Under the pieces are notes generated by a model. That model saw only the letters and a list, made by a program, of their open reading frames with translations. It searched no databases and was not told where the DNA came from. Of a stretch of DNA of 5,497 nucleotides, positions 1-5,496 are shown piece by piece. This DNA is from Methanosarcina sp. (GTDB lineage: Archaea; Halobacteriota; Methanosarcinia; Methanosarcinales; Methanosarcinaceae). The stretch spans positions 1-5,497 of the forward strand of contig JADGNM010000197.1 of NCBI GenBank assembly GCA_017883485.1, read 5' to 3'. Each line of letters opens with the position of its first letter. The stretch's first letter is position 1. A program made the translations under genes and the position numbers.

Positions 1-1
1 G

Positions 2-268
2 CGTAGCATCAAGTTCGAGTCCTTTATCACTTGTGATAGTTTTCAACTAGCATTAGATATCGGTACGGTAATACGTGAAATTATATATCTGTTATCCCTT
101 ATCTTAGGACAGGCCGTAGGCCCGGTCATTGTCTCTGAAGAAATCAGCTCAAAAGCCAAAGTAGGCTGGACTGTTTATCTTGTCGTCGGAAAAACTGGCA
201 AAACATGGAAACCTCTAGCTGTAGGCTCTGTATATCCCATGTTTGAGAGAGGGCTTGGAATTTCTTGA
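2..268 (+). CDS. C-terminal part of an unrecognised protein, truncated by the window edge
   Basis: This is the only one of the six frames that stays open across the first ~265 bases. It gives 88 residues ending in TGA at 266-268. The only in-frame ATG is at 239, so the real start lies outside the window. The visible part begins RSIKFESFITCDSF, contains a hydrophobic stretch (EIIYLLSLILGQAVGPVIV, about residues 26-44) that could be a membrane segment or buried core, and ends FERGLGIS after a Gly/Lys/Val-rich stretch (VVGKTGKTWKPLAVGSVYP). I do not recognise the family. It is convergent with the RNase HI gene, with about 35 bases between the two stop codons, and a T-run at 299-305 would end its transcript. 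That the frame is coding is an inference from its openness and plausible composition. Confidence 0.6.
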   Translation, partial: RSIKFESFITCDSFQLALDIGTVIREIIYLLSLILGQAVGPVIVSEEISSKAKVGWTVYLVVGKTGKTWKPLAVGSVYPMFERGLGIS

Positions 269-298
269 AAGAGAAGGGATTAAAGTAGTCTTCCGGTC

Positions 299-305
299 TT
301 TTTTT
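299..305 (+). terminator. Oligo-T archaeal-type terminator
   Basis: Seven T residues follow CCGGTC about 30 bases after the TGA of the plus-strand gene. Archaeal RNA polymerase can terminate at such T-runs without a hairpin, and I see no convincing stem here. The run overlaps the stop codon of the convergent RNase HI gene. The call rests on position and composition only. Confidence 0.4.
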
Positions 306-753
306 ATCTACTCCTCAATTGATCTATTCCTTTATTTGCTAATACATCAGCTCGTTCATTTCCCGGATTATCATTATGACCTCGGACCCACCGCCATGAT
401 ATATTATGCACACCGCATAATTCATCTAAACGCTTCCATAGGTCAATATTCTTTACAGTCTCTCCCTTAGAATTCTTCCAACCTTTCTTTTTCCATCCTT
501 TAATCCATTCTGTAATCCCTTTCATGAGATATTGCGAATCTGTATAAATAAGAACAGCTGAAGAATGCTTAGAACATTTTTCTATCGCTTTAATGGCAGC
601 TATTAATTCCATGCGATTATTTGTGGTATTGTGTTCGCCTCCGAAGAACTCGCGACTGCCATTTTTACACACAAGCTTAACACCCCAACCACCTATACCT
701 GGATTGCCCTTACACGCTCCATCTGTATACACAATCACATCAAAATTATCCAT
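304..753 (-). CDS. rnhA: Ribonuclease HI
   Basis: A complete 149-residue RNase HI, which cuts the RNA strand of RNA:DNA hybrids (R-loops, primers) using divalent metal ions in the cytoplasm. All expected catalytic residues are visible: D11 in YTDGACKGNPG, E49 in NNRMEL, D72 in YTDSQY and D136 in GNERAD, plus H126 in RGHNDNPG. The Trp/Lys-rich basic protrusion that grips the hybrid in E. coli-type enzymes is present at about residues 83-97. Length matches the family (~150-155). I start at the ATG at 751-753 because MDNFDVIVYTDG fits the family N-terminus and GGTGAT lies just upstream (757-762), with GAGGTG at 767-772. An in-frame upstream extension to 807 would add 18 residues not typical of the family. 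It is monocistronic in this view, facing the plus-strand gene. Archaea more commonly rely on RNase HII, so a type 1 enzyme may have been acquired by transfer. Confidence 0.95.
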   Translation of the reverse strand: MDNFDVIVYTDGACKGNPGIGGWGVKLVCKNGSREFFGGEHNTTNNRMELIAAIKAIEKCSKHSSAVLIYTDSQYLMKGITEWIKGWKKKGWKNSKGETVKNIDLWKRLDELCGVHNISWRWVRGHNDNPGNERADVLANKGIDQLRSR

Positions 754-789
754 CGTATCACCGCAACACCTCATCATACATTTCATTAA

Positions 790-799
790 TATTTTATAA
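790..799 (-). promoter_or_regulatory. Probable TATA box for the RNase HI gene
   Basis: On the minus strand the sequence reads TTATAAAATA, preceded by a purine-rich GAAAGC that could act as a BRE. It lies about 37-46 bases upstream of the chosen ATG, giving a transcript start about 25 bases downstream and a short leader containing GAGGTG and GGTGAT. This placement also disfavours the longer start at 807, which lies upstream of the TATA element. Confidence 0.4.
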
Positions 800-842
800 G
801 CTTTCATACGTAATAGCTAAGAGTTGTTTTTCTGAATAGATA

Positions 843-965
843 TATCAGACTATTTAATATTTGACAGTTACTTCAATAACTGTTATCGATTTCACTACAA
901 ACAATATATTTGCTTTGAAATCCAACGATAATGCTTTACTTGGCATTGTGACATAGTCAAGTTAA
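843..965. repeat. MITE-like repeat, copy 1
   Basis: A ~115-120 bp noncoding sequence that recurs in the same orientation at 5309-5432, at roughly 85% identity by eye. Shared blocks include ATCGATTTCACT, GATAATGCTTTACTTGG and the right end GTGACATAGTCAAGTTA. The right end is intact. The left end (GACTATTTAATATT) has drifted from the inverted complement that is clear in copy 2. Inside is a hairpin, ACAGTTA/TAACTGT, at 864-883. It has no ORF, so if mobile it would depend on a transposase encoded elsewhere. It sits between the hsdS stop codon (~17 bases away) and the RNase HI promoter. Exact borders are uncertain. Confidence 0.65.
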
Positions 966-981
966 ACGGCGTTGAATTTAT

Positions 982-2144
982 TTAAAGCTGAACACGAATT
1001 TTTCCTGACATAAGTTTTGGAAGAAGAGAATCTCTGAGATTTGAACAAAATTTTGCTTGTAAATTGTTGCTAACAATTTTCTCAAATAACTGGTCTATAA
1101 TTTCATCCATCTTTTTTAGGGTTCCAAGCGGGGGAACTAAAACCAATGTTTCCGACAAATGATGGCGTTGAATATGTCCCATTGTCGTCGCTTTTTCTTT
1201 TGCAATATGCCTATAATGTGGGAGAAAATGATTTACCCAGAGATAGCAGAACCATTTAGGATAATTAGAGGATGTTACTTTGAACAGATGCTGGTTTAGT
1301 GCACCTTTGCCGTTACACCAGATGCAACATTCAAGACTTCCAGACCATGAGAATAGAATATCTCCATCACTAACTATATATTTTTCATCAATTTTTGTAC
1401 TTGCTTTATCTGTAGCTTCAGTAATTCCCTGCTTTAGTTCCCGAATTTTTATAACAGGTAAATATTCATCATCTTCGGGAGGGTATTTTTGGAGCGCCAA
1501 TCCATTGAGAAAATCAGCTACTTGATCTATAGGTTTAACTTTCCACCCCTCCGGAATCTCCCCCAATTCCGAATCAACCATCCTGCCGCCGCTTGATCTG
1601 TATGGGTTTACGTTTTCATCCGGGAACTCGAAATCGATGAACCAGCGTTTGAAAAGGGCTTGAGCGATTCTTTCGAGAGTAGAGTTCATCTTGTGGTTAA
1701 GTTCTATTTGGTCATCCAGAGATCCAAGAATGTTGGCGATAGTGCCTTGTTCCGAGATAGGAGGCCAGAGAATTCGAATAGGATGAACGTGATTTCGATT
1801 GAGCGTTGGATTGGCGGATCCAACATCAAGTCCTGAAAGACGAGGAGCAAAATGCTTGAAGAAATAGTAAACGAACTTTTGATCGTTACCATAGAAGTTT
1901 TTTACCCATAAAGTTGTGTCGTGAGGCCAATAGTTGACATTTACGAAGTATACACTTCCAACAACTCCCTTGCGACAAGCACAACACCAGGACCTTGTAC
2001 AGCTGCGGTATCATGGTAGCTTGAAATCCCACTCGAAGATACTACAGGTACTACTCCAGGTCGCTGTTCTGCTTTTGTGATGTCAAATCCACGCTGAAGT
2101 GTAACTTGTTCACCAATTATAGTTTCGATCCAGTCACTTGACAT
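982..2144 (-). pseudogene. hsdS: Type I restriction-modification specificity subunit, frameshifted
   Basis: HsdS chooses the DNA target of a type I methyltransferase or restriction complex, with two target-recognition domains joined by conserved helices. The start ATG (2142-2144) has GAGAGGT eight bases upstream. Residues 1-56 read in one frame (MSSDWIETIIGEQVTLQRG...GPGVVL), then the frame must change at about 1975-1976, where LVARELLEVYTS and a stop replace the expected RKGVVGSVYFVNVNYWPHD. The second frame is open from there to TAA at 982. It carries VGSANPTLNRNHV and SEQGTIANILGSLDDQIELN, then the first helix region with ALFKRWFIDF, GEIPEGW opening the second recognition domain (about 195-201) and the family C-terminal motif LRDSLLPKLMSGKIRV. 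With one base restored the product is 387 residues, a normal HsdS length. No hsdM or hsdR lies next to it. It could be a true pseudogene, a recent mutation or a sequencing error. The family call is firm; the broken state depends on one base. Confidence 0.9.
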
Positions 2145-2196
2145 ATTTTAGTACCTCTCAACGCTTAGAATTCCTTTCTCCAATCTTACACTTTCA

Positions 2197-2312
2197 GGTT
2201 GTGTCCCTGAGTTATTGATCAATTCTGAAAAACGAGTATTACCCCTGCATTTGAGGAAAACGCAGAGAGATTCTTGTGCTCGCTGTTTTCAGTAACTCGG
2301 GGGACACGACCC
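2197..2312. repeat. Inverted-repeat element (MITE or fused insertion-sequence ends)
   Basis: The left end GGTTGTGTCCCTGAGTTATTG (2197-2217) and the reverse complement of the right end (2291-2312, GGGTCGTGTCCCCCGAGTTACT) match except for two base changes and one or two length differences. Between them lie ~75 bases without a start-to-stop gene. Weaker inverted similarity (CTGAAAAACGAG against CTGAAAACAGCGAG) continues inward. The shape fits a small nonautonomous element or the two ends of an insertion sequence that lost its transposase. It lies ~50 bases upstream of the hsdS start, where hsdM would usually be. No obvious target duplication is visible. Confidence 0.5.
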
Positions 2313-2647
2313 ACTTTAATATCTTCAAAAACCACATGTCGGTTCTGGCTAAAAATAAATATTCTTAAATTTCATGGGAAAGGTCGCTCTCCTGCGTCGA
2401 GCGTGACAAGACACGTTAAAGAAAGCTAATACGGTTCCCTGATTGTGATGCGTTAAATCTGATTCTTCCGGCCCTTTTAATTGTTCACTTCTGCAGGTTG
2501 AATGGCGGTGTGATCTGGAAAAGGTTTTCTTCTTCTATAAATTGTTGGTTTTTTATCAGAAGGTTAGCAGTGGGAATACTTGAAAGTTTCTTGGGTATTT
2601 GAGGGTATTTTATATAGGAATTTTACGTATTGGCTGGCATAATAAAC
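2313..2647. other. Gene-free stretch
   Basis: No frame here has a credible gene; all are cut by stops within a few tens of codons. The only structures I see are a short stem, CGCTC/GAGCG, with a 9-base loop (2385-2403), and a TATA-like TTTTATATA at 2608-2615. The TATA-like sequence is close to symmetric, so it could serve either strand. Nothing recognisable as an hsdM or hsdR remnant was found. Confidence 0.5.
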
Positions 2648-2743
2648 GTTAAAGATGACTGTCCCCATTGCTCTAGTTTCAAAATTTCATTAGAACTGAC
2701 CTGATGCCGGTTTTGAGTGTTTCTTTTTTGAACCTCTTTGTTA
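2648..2743. repeat. Conserved 3'-flank block, copy A
   Basis: This noncoding block lies immediately downstream of the first paralogous gene and matches 3969-4062, downstream of the second. Shared stretches include GTTAAAGATGACT, TTTCAAA(A)TTTCAT and AGAACTGAC, then TTTTGAGT, a T-run and TTTTGAACC. I estimate 75-80% identity with small indels. On the genes' strand it would form the 3' untranslated region or a downstream small RNA. I could not draw a convincing common secondary structure by eye, and there is no strong oligo-T terminator within it on the minus strand. Confidence 0.6.
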
Positions 2744-2748
2744 CCCGA

Positions 2749-3795
2749 TTACTTTTTCGAACCTTTGCTTCTGCTCTTTTTACCAGATTTTGTTTTTTTC
2801 CTGGGGTGCTGTTTTTCTTCCGACAGGTAAGCTTCCAGAGCGAGGATCTCAAACTCTAGATTTTTTAGAATATCTTCCGGTACATCATTGCCCATTTTTG
2901 CTACTTTCAAAGTCTGTTCAAAATAGAACTTCGCAAGGGCTGGGTCCCTTTCAAGGAAGATGATGCCCATCATAAAATGGAGAGGTAAAAAGTCTTCATC
3001 TTTTTCAATGATCTTGTTATACAGCTCCTTGACTTTTTCAAACTTTTCTTGATTTACAAGTTCATTGACATAGGACTCCACAAGGTCGAAGTAATCCGAT
3101 CCGTACTCAACAAGGAATTCAAATTTTTCGGCATCGTTCATCGAGTTGAATCTGGCTTTCAGCTTTTCTGGCCTAGCTTCTTTTTTGAAAAGCTTATATC
3201 TTCCTCTTCCTGCCTTACAAGCCTTAGATTCATCGCCTTCTTCGAAATAATCGTATTCGCTTTCCTTTAAAAGCAAGAGACTTATCTCTTCGTCGGAAAG
3301 GCCCAATTTACAGGCAACTAAAGCGACATTCTTTACGTATTCCTTCTCTTCCTCTTCCGTAAAATAATTAAGTGCATGCGCCAGCCATTTCAAATAAGCC
3401 TGTTTATCATTCAGCCAGGATCTGTTGTCAATAGCACTTATAAAGTAGTCAAGCACCAGTTTGAACTCCTGGTGAGTTATCGGCTTTTGATAAAGAGCCT
3501 CAACCAGGTTTCTCAAAATTAAGAGTTCAAGAGGATGTTCAAAAGAAGAAATGTTTTTGGCATAATTCTTTTTTATATTTTTTAAAAGTAATATGATATC
3601 TTGATCTTCTATTTTTCGGTCAATTTTATGATAATAATGTGCGATTGAATATTCGATGCTTATTAGATAATTGATGTACTTGTATTCTTCATCAAGCAGG
3701 CTTTCTAATTTCTTTAGTTCCGGCGTGTCAGGGTTGAGAAAATCTGACAATGAGGTTTTGTTCTCGTCAATTGCTACATCTTCTTCAGAAACCAT
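2749..3795 (-). CDS. Unrecognised TPR-like protein, paralog A
   Basis: A 348-residue soluble, charged, largely helical protein with no signal peptide or membrane segment. I do not recognise a named family. Landmarks: IEYSIAHYY (47-55) followed by DQDIILLLKNIKKN; KPITHQEFKLVLDY (104-117); SWLNDKQAYLKWL (126-138) with FTEEEEKEY (145-153); a basic variable linker (191-213); a TPR-like helix pair at about 250-300 (EKFEKVKELYNKIIE...DPALAKFYFEQTLKVAK); and a Lys/Ser/Gly tail from about 331 (KKTKSGKKSRSKGSKK). It aligns without gaps to paralog B over the first ~190 residues, ~40-45% identical by eye. The ATG at 3793-3795 is chosen because GGGGAG stands eight bases upstream and the N-terminus then matches paralog B; a GTG at 3819 would add eight residues and has no SD. 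TPR-like repeats usually bind proteins, so a scaffold or partner-binding role is possible, but this is inference only. Confidence 0.85.
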   Translation of the reverse strand: MVSEEDVAIDENKTSLSDFLNPDTPELKKLESLLDEEYKYINYLISIEYSIAHYYHKIDRKIEDQDIILLLKNIKKNYAKNISSFEHPLELLILRNLVEALYQKPITHQEFKLVLDYFISAIDNRSWLNDKQAYLKWLAHALNYFTEEEEKEYVKNVALVACKLGLSDEEISLLLLKESEYDYFEEGDESKACKAGRGRYKLFKKEARPEKLKARFNSMNDAEKFEFLVEYGSDYFDLVESYVNELVNQEKFEKVKELYNKIIEKDEDFLPLHFMMGIIFLERDPALAKFYFEQTLKVAKMGNDVPEDILKNLEFEILALEAYLSEEKQHPRKKTKSGKKSRSKGSKK

Positions 3796-3803
3796 AATCA
3801 GCG

Positions 3804-3809
3804 CTCCCC
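3804..3809 (-). promoter_or_regulatory. Ribosome binding site that fixes the paralog A start
   Basis: GGGGAG on the minus strand, eight bases before the ATG at 3795. The same spacing is used by GGAGGG in front of paralog B. The site lies inside the reading frame that would open at the upstream GTG (3819), which argues against that longer start. Confidence 0.6.
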
Positions 3810-3854
3810 ACTTTTCCACATGTTTTCGTTCTTATGTTTTTTTTCGTGAAGTAA

Positions 3855-3877
3855 ATCTGTTATAATACATCTGTTAT
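3855..3877 (-). promoter_or_regulatory. Putative promoter with a duplicated 9-mer upstream of paralog A
   Basis: A TATA-like TATTATAA (3860-3867, minus strand) lies ~65 bases upstream of the ATG and would give a leader of about 40 bases. The 9-mer ATAACAGAT occurs twice on the minus strand (3855-3863 and 3869-3877), 14 bases apart, with the first copy overlapping the TATA-like element. Such an arrangement could be a regulator site. It suggests that paralog A has its own promoter rather than relying only on read-through from paralog B. Confidence 0.3.
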
Positions 3878-3968
3878 CTGTCCAGGTTGGAGCAGTCTAC
3901 TTTGCTGCGTTGTCTTCTCATTGCTTTTCTTGTGAAAGACCGCTCGCTTAGTAAGCGGAACACACCAG

Positions 3969-4062
3969 GTTAAAGATGACTATTCCGGTCGCTCTGGCTT
4001 CAAATTTCATCAGAACTGACAGGATCCCTTTTTGAGTTTTTCTTTTTGAACCCTTTCATTAA
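3969..4062. repeat. Conserved 3'-flank block, copy B
   Basis: The counterpart of 2648-2743, lying downstream of the second paralog and about 50 bases further from its stop codon. It begins GTTAAAGATGACT and ends in TTTTTGAACCC followed by TTTCATTAAG. The extra DNA between stop and block (about 4063-4113) has no match in the other copy. Just beyond the block's other end is a short stem, CGCTTA/TAAGCG, at about 3946-3958. The 318-base interval between the two genes therefore holds this block, the stem and the paralog A promoter, with no further gene. Confidence 0.6.
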
Positions 4063-4113
4063 GCAATCATTTTTTAACGCTATTTGAGAATCGATCTGCT
4101 TTCATGACCCTTT

Positions 4114-5163
4114 TTAAGTCCTTTTCCCAGTTTTAGATTTCCCTTTGCCCTCTTTGCCTTCATCAGTTTTTTCTTCCGGTTCCTCAGAGGATTCTTCCAT
4201 GAGAAGTTGCGTTAGATTATTGATATCCTCTCTCAGGGCTTTTTTCGTTTCCTCTGGGATTTCTTCGAGCTTTTCAGCGGTTCTTATGGCTTCTTCAAAA
4301 TAGGACTTTGCAAGAGCTGGGTCCTTGTCCATGTAGGCAGTCCCCATAATAAATTGCAGAGGGAAGAAATCTTTGTGCTTCTCAATGGACTTTTTGTAAA
4401 AGTCCTGGATTTTTTCAAAATCTCCTTTGTTCTTGAGGTATAAAAAATAATCTAGAACAAGTTCAAAATAATCCGGGCCCTTGTCCAGCAGAAAATTGAA
4501 TTTTTCGTCATCGGTCATTAAAAAGAAACCGGTTTCAAGGTCGTCTGCAACTCTGTGCTTATCGAAAAACTCGGCTTTATTTTCAATGCCTTCAAAAAAG
4601 TCGCCCTCTTCGAAGAAATCCTCCGCATCTCTTCTCATGAGAAGCATATCAACCTGGGCAGAGGAAAGACCCAGATTACTGGCATATTTGTTGAATTCCC
4701 TTTTGTACTTTTTCTCTTCCTCTTTTGTAAAAAGACCAAGCACATATGTTAACCATTTCATATAGGCCTGGTCATCCTCAACCCAGGATATATTTTCAAT
4801 GGCCCACAAAACATAGTCAAAGACAAGAGTGAACTCGTGGTTGGTAAGCGGTTTTTCCTCAAGGGACCCGATCAGGCTTTCTATAATTTCTCTTTCAAGC
4901 TCGTTTTCATAGAAACTGATAGGTTTGTCACGGTTCTGTTTTATATTCTTTAACGCCGCAGTTACATCTTTGTCTTTTAAATTTCGATTCTCCTCGTAGT
5001 AATATGCGGCAATTGCAAACTCTATTTCATCCAGGTAATCGTTATATTCATTTTCTTTCTCGTAAATGCTCTTTATTTCCTTTATTTCTGGCGTATCCGA
5101 CGTAAGCAATTCGGATAAAGAGAAGTCATCTTCAGAAATTTCATTATTTTCGCCAGGACTCAT
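4114..5163 (-). CDS. Unrecognised TPR-like protein, paralog B
   Basis: A 349-residue acidic, soluble, helical protein paralogous to the neighbouring downstream gene; no named family recognised. Landmarks match in order: IEFAIAAYYYEENRNLKDKD (47-66) then VTAALKNIKQN; KPLTNHEFTLVFDY (104-117); SWVEDDQAYMKWL (126-138) with FTKEEEKKY (145-153); FFEEGD (183-188); a variable linker that is acidic and aromatic here (189-210) where paralog A is basic; a TPR-like helix pair at 247-297 (GDFEKIQDFYKKSIEKH...DPALAKSYFEEAIRTAEK); then a Glu-rich stretch and a Lys/Gly-rich end (EGKGKSKTGKRT). The ATG at 5161-5163 is chosen because GGAGGG lies eight bases upstream; a TTG at 5169 would leave only two bases. 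It lies 318 bases upstream of paralog A on the same strand. The pair arose by tandem duplication; whether the products pair with each other is untested. Confidence 0.85.
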   Translation of the reverse strand: MSPGENNEISEDDFSLSELLTSDTPEIKEIKSIYEKENEYNDYLDEIEFAIAAYYYEENRNLKDKDVTAALKNIKQNRDKPISFYENELEREIIESLIGSLEEKPLTNHEFTLVFDYVLWAIENISWVEDDQAYMKWLTYVLGLFTKEEEKKYKREFNKYASNLGLSSAQVDMLLMRRDAEDFFEEGDFFEGIENKAEFFDKHRVADDLETGFFLMTDDEKFNFLLDKGPDYFELVLDYFLYLKNKGDFEKIQDFYKKSIEKHKDFFPLQFIMGTAYMDKDPALAKSYFEEAIRTAEKLEEIPEETKKALREDINNLTQLLMEESSEEPEEKTDEGKEGKGKSKTGKRT

Positions 5164-5171
5164 AAACAATG

Positions 5172-5177
5172 CCCTCC
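5172..5177 (-). promoter_or_regulatory. Ribosome binding site that fixes the paralog B start
   Basis: GGAGGG on the minus strand, eight bases before the ATG at 5163. This strong site excludes the in-frame TTG at 5169, which would be too close to it. Confidence 0.65.
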
Positions 5178-5237
5178 AATTGTTGATTCATTCCATTTGT
5201 TGATTCTTATTAGTTGCGAATAATTAGGCAGGATAAA

Positions 5238-5252
5238 ACATCAGTTTGATGT
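5238..5252. promoter_or_regulatory. Palindrome upstream of paralog B, possible operator
   Basis: ACATCAGTTTGATGT is a perfect 6+3+6 inverted repeat 75-89 bases upstream of the paralog B start. Its position fits a regulator site near the promoter, although no strong TATA box is visible beside it. A chance palindrome of this size cannot be ruled out. Confidence 0.25.
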
Positions 5253-5308
5253 GTTAGTTAAGAGCTTTGAGGGAGGCTAGGATCACTGATATATGACTAA
5301 AAGCTCTA

Positions 5309-5432
5309 TAGCATGACTATGTCATATTAGACAGTTACTCCAATAGCTGTCATCGATTTCACTGCAAACATAATATTTGGCGTATGAGGTCAATGATAAT
5401 GCTTTACTTGGTAATGTGACATAGTCAAGTTA
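5309..5432. repeat. MITE-like repeat, copy 2
   Basis: The better-preserved copy of the repeat at 843-965. Its two ends are inverted: TAGCATGACTATGTCATATTA at left (5309-5329) and, as reverse complement at right (5412-5432), TAACTTGACTATGTCACATTA, about 18 of 21 positions alike. The internal hairpin GACAGTTA/TAGCTGTC spans about 5330-5351. It has no ORF of its own, but the stop codon of the gene entering from the right lies inside its right end. The terminal inverted repeats and small size suggest a nonautonomous DNA element; no transposase is present here. Confidence 0.7.
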
Positions 5433-5496
5433 CTACATGAGGTGATATATTCATACCCTTGGATTCAAAAGCCTTTGAAATTTCTTTAAGGCTTAG
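5425..5496 (-). CDS. Last 23 residues of a gene entering from the right edge
   Basis: The minus strand reads open from the window edge for 23 codons: LSLKEISKAFESKGMNISPH, then VVT, ending in TGA at 5425-5427. The sequence resembles a helix-turn-helix segment (SLKEISKAFESKGMNIS), a pattern common in transposases, resolvases and regulators, but it is too short to name. The stop codon lies within the right terminal repeat of MITE-like copy 2, so the element may have replaced the original end of the gene. Coding status is an inference from composition; an open stretch this short can occur by chance. Confidence 0.35.
   Translation of the reverse strand, partial: LSLKEISKAFESKGMNISPHVVT

Noticed and set aside
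243..470. Plus-strand 75-codon open frame opposite the end of rnhA
   Set aside because: Most of it is the complement of the clear RNase HI gene, and it overlaps the end of the better-supported partial plus-strand frame.
593..799. Plus-strand 68-codon frame
   Set aside because: Antisense shadow of the N-terminal half of RNase HI; no independent support.
754..807. 18-residue N-terminal extension of RNase HI
   Set aside because: The extension (MKAYKILMKCMMRCCGDT) is not typical of RNase HI, starts upstream of the likely TATA element, and has no clear ribosome binding site.
1280..1525. Plus-strand 81-codon frame
   Set aside because: Antisense to the second recognition domain of hsdS; composition is not protein-like.
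1704..1892. Minus-strand 62-codon frame between the two hsdS pieces
   Set aside because: HsdS-conserved sequence here (VGSANPTLNRNHV, SEQGTIANILGSLDD) is in a different frame; this one is a shadow.
2148..2300. Minus-strand stretch ending ESVRLEKGILSVERY just before the hsdS ATG, possibly an hsdM tail
   Set aside because: About 46 codons open after a stop, running through the inverted-repeat element, with no start and no motif I can match to HsdM; chance openness is likely.
3049..3270. Plus-strand 73-codon frame
   Set aside because: Shadow of paralog A with no independent support.
4481..4765. Plus-strand 94-codon Ser/Lys-rich frame and an overlapping 65-codon frame
   Set aside because: Antisense shadows of paralog B; the Ser/Lys richness is the complement of its Glu/Phe codons.
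843..5432. CRISPR array
   Set aside because: The related repeats are only two, ~120 bp long and 4.47 kb apart, with genes between them; no short regularly spaced repeats occur anywhere in the window.
5469..5494. AAGCCTT/AAGGCTT hairpin near the right edge
   Set aside because: Lies inside the probable coding end of the right-edge gene, has a 12-base loop and no following T-run; not convincing as a terminator.
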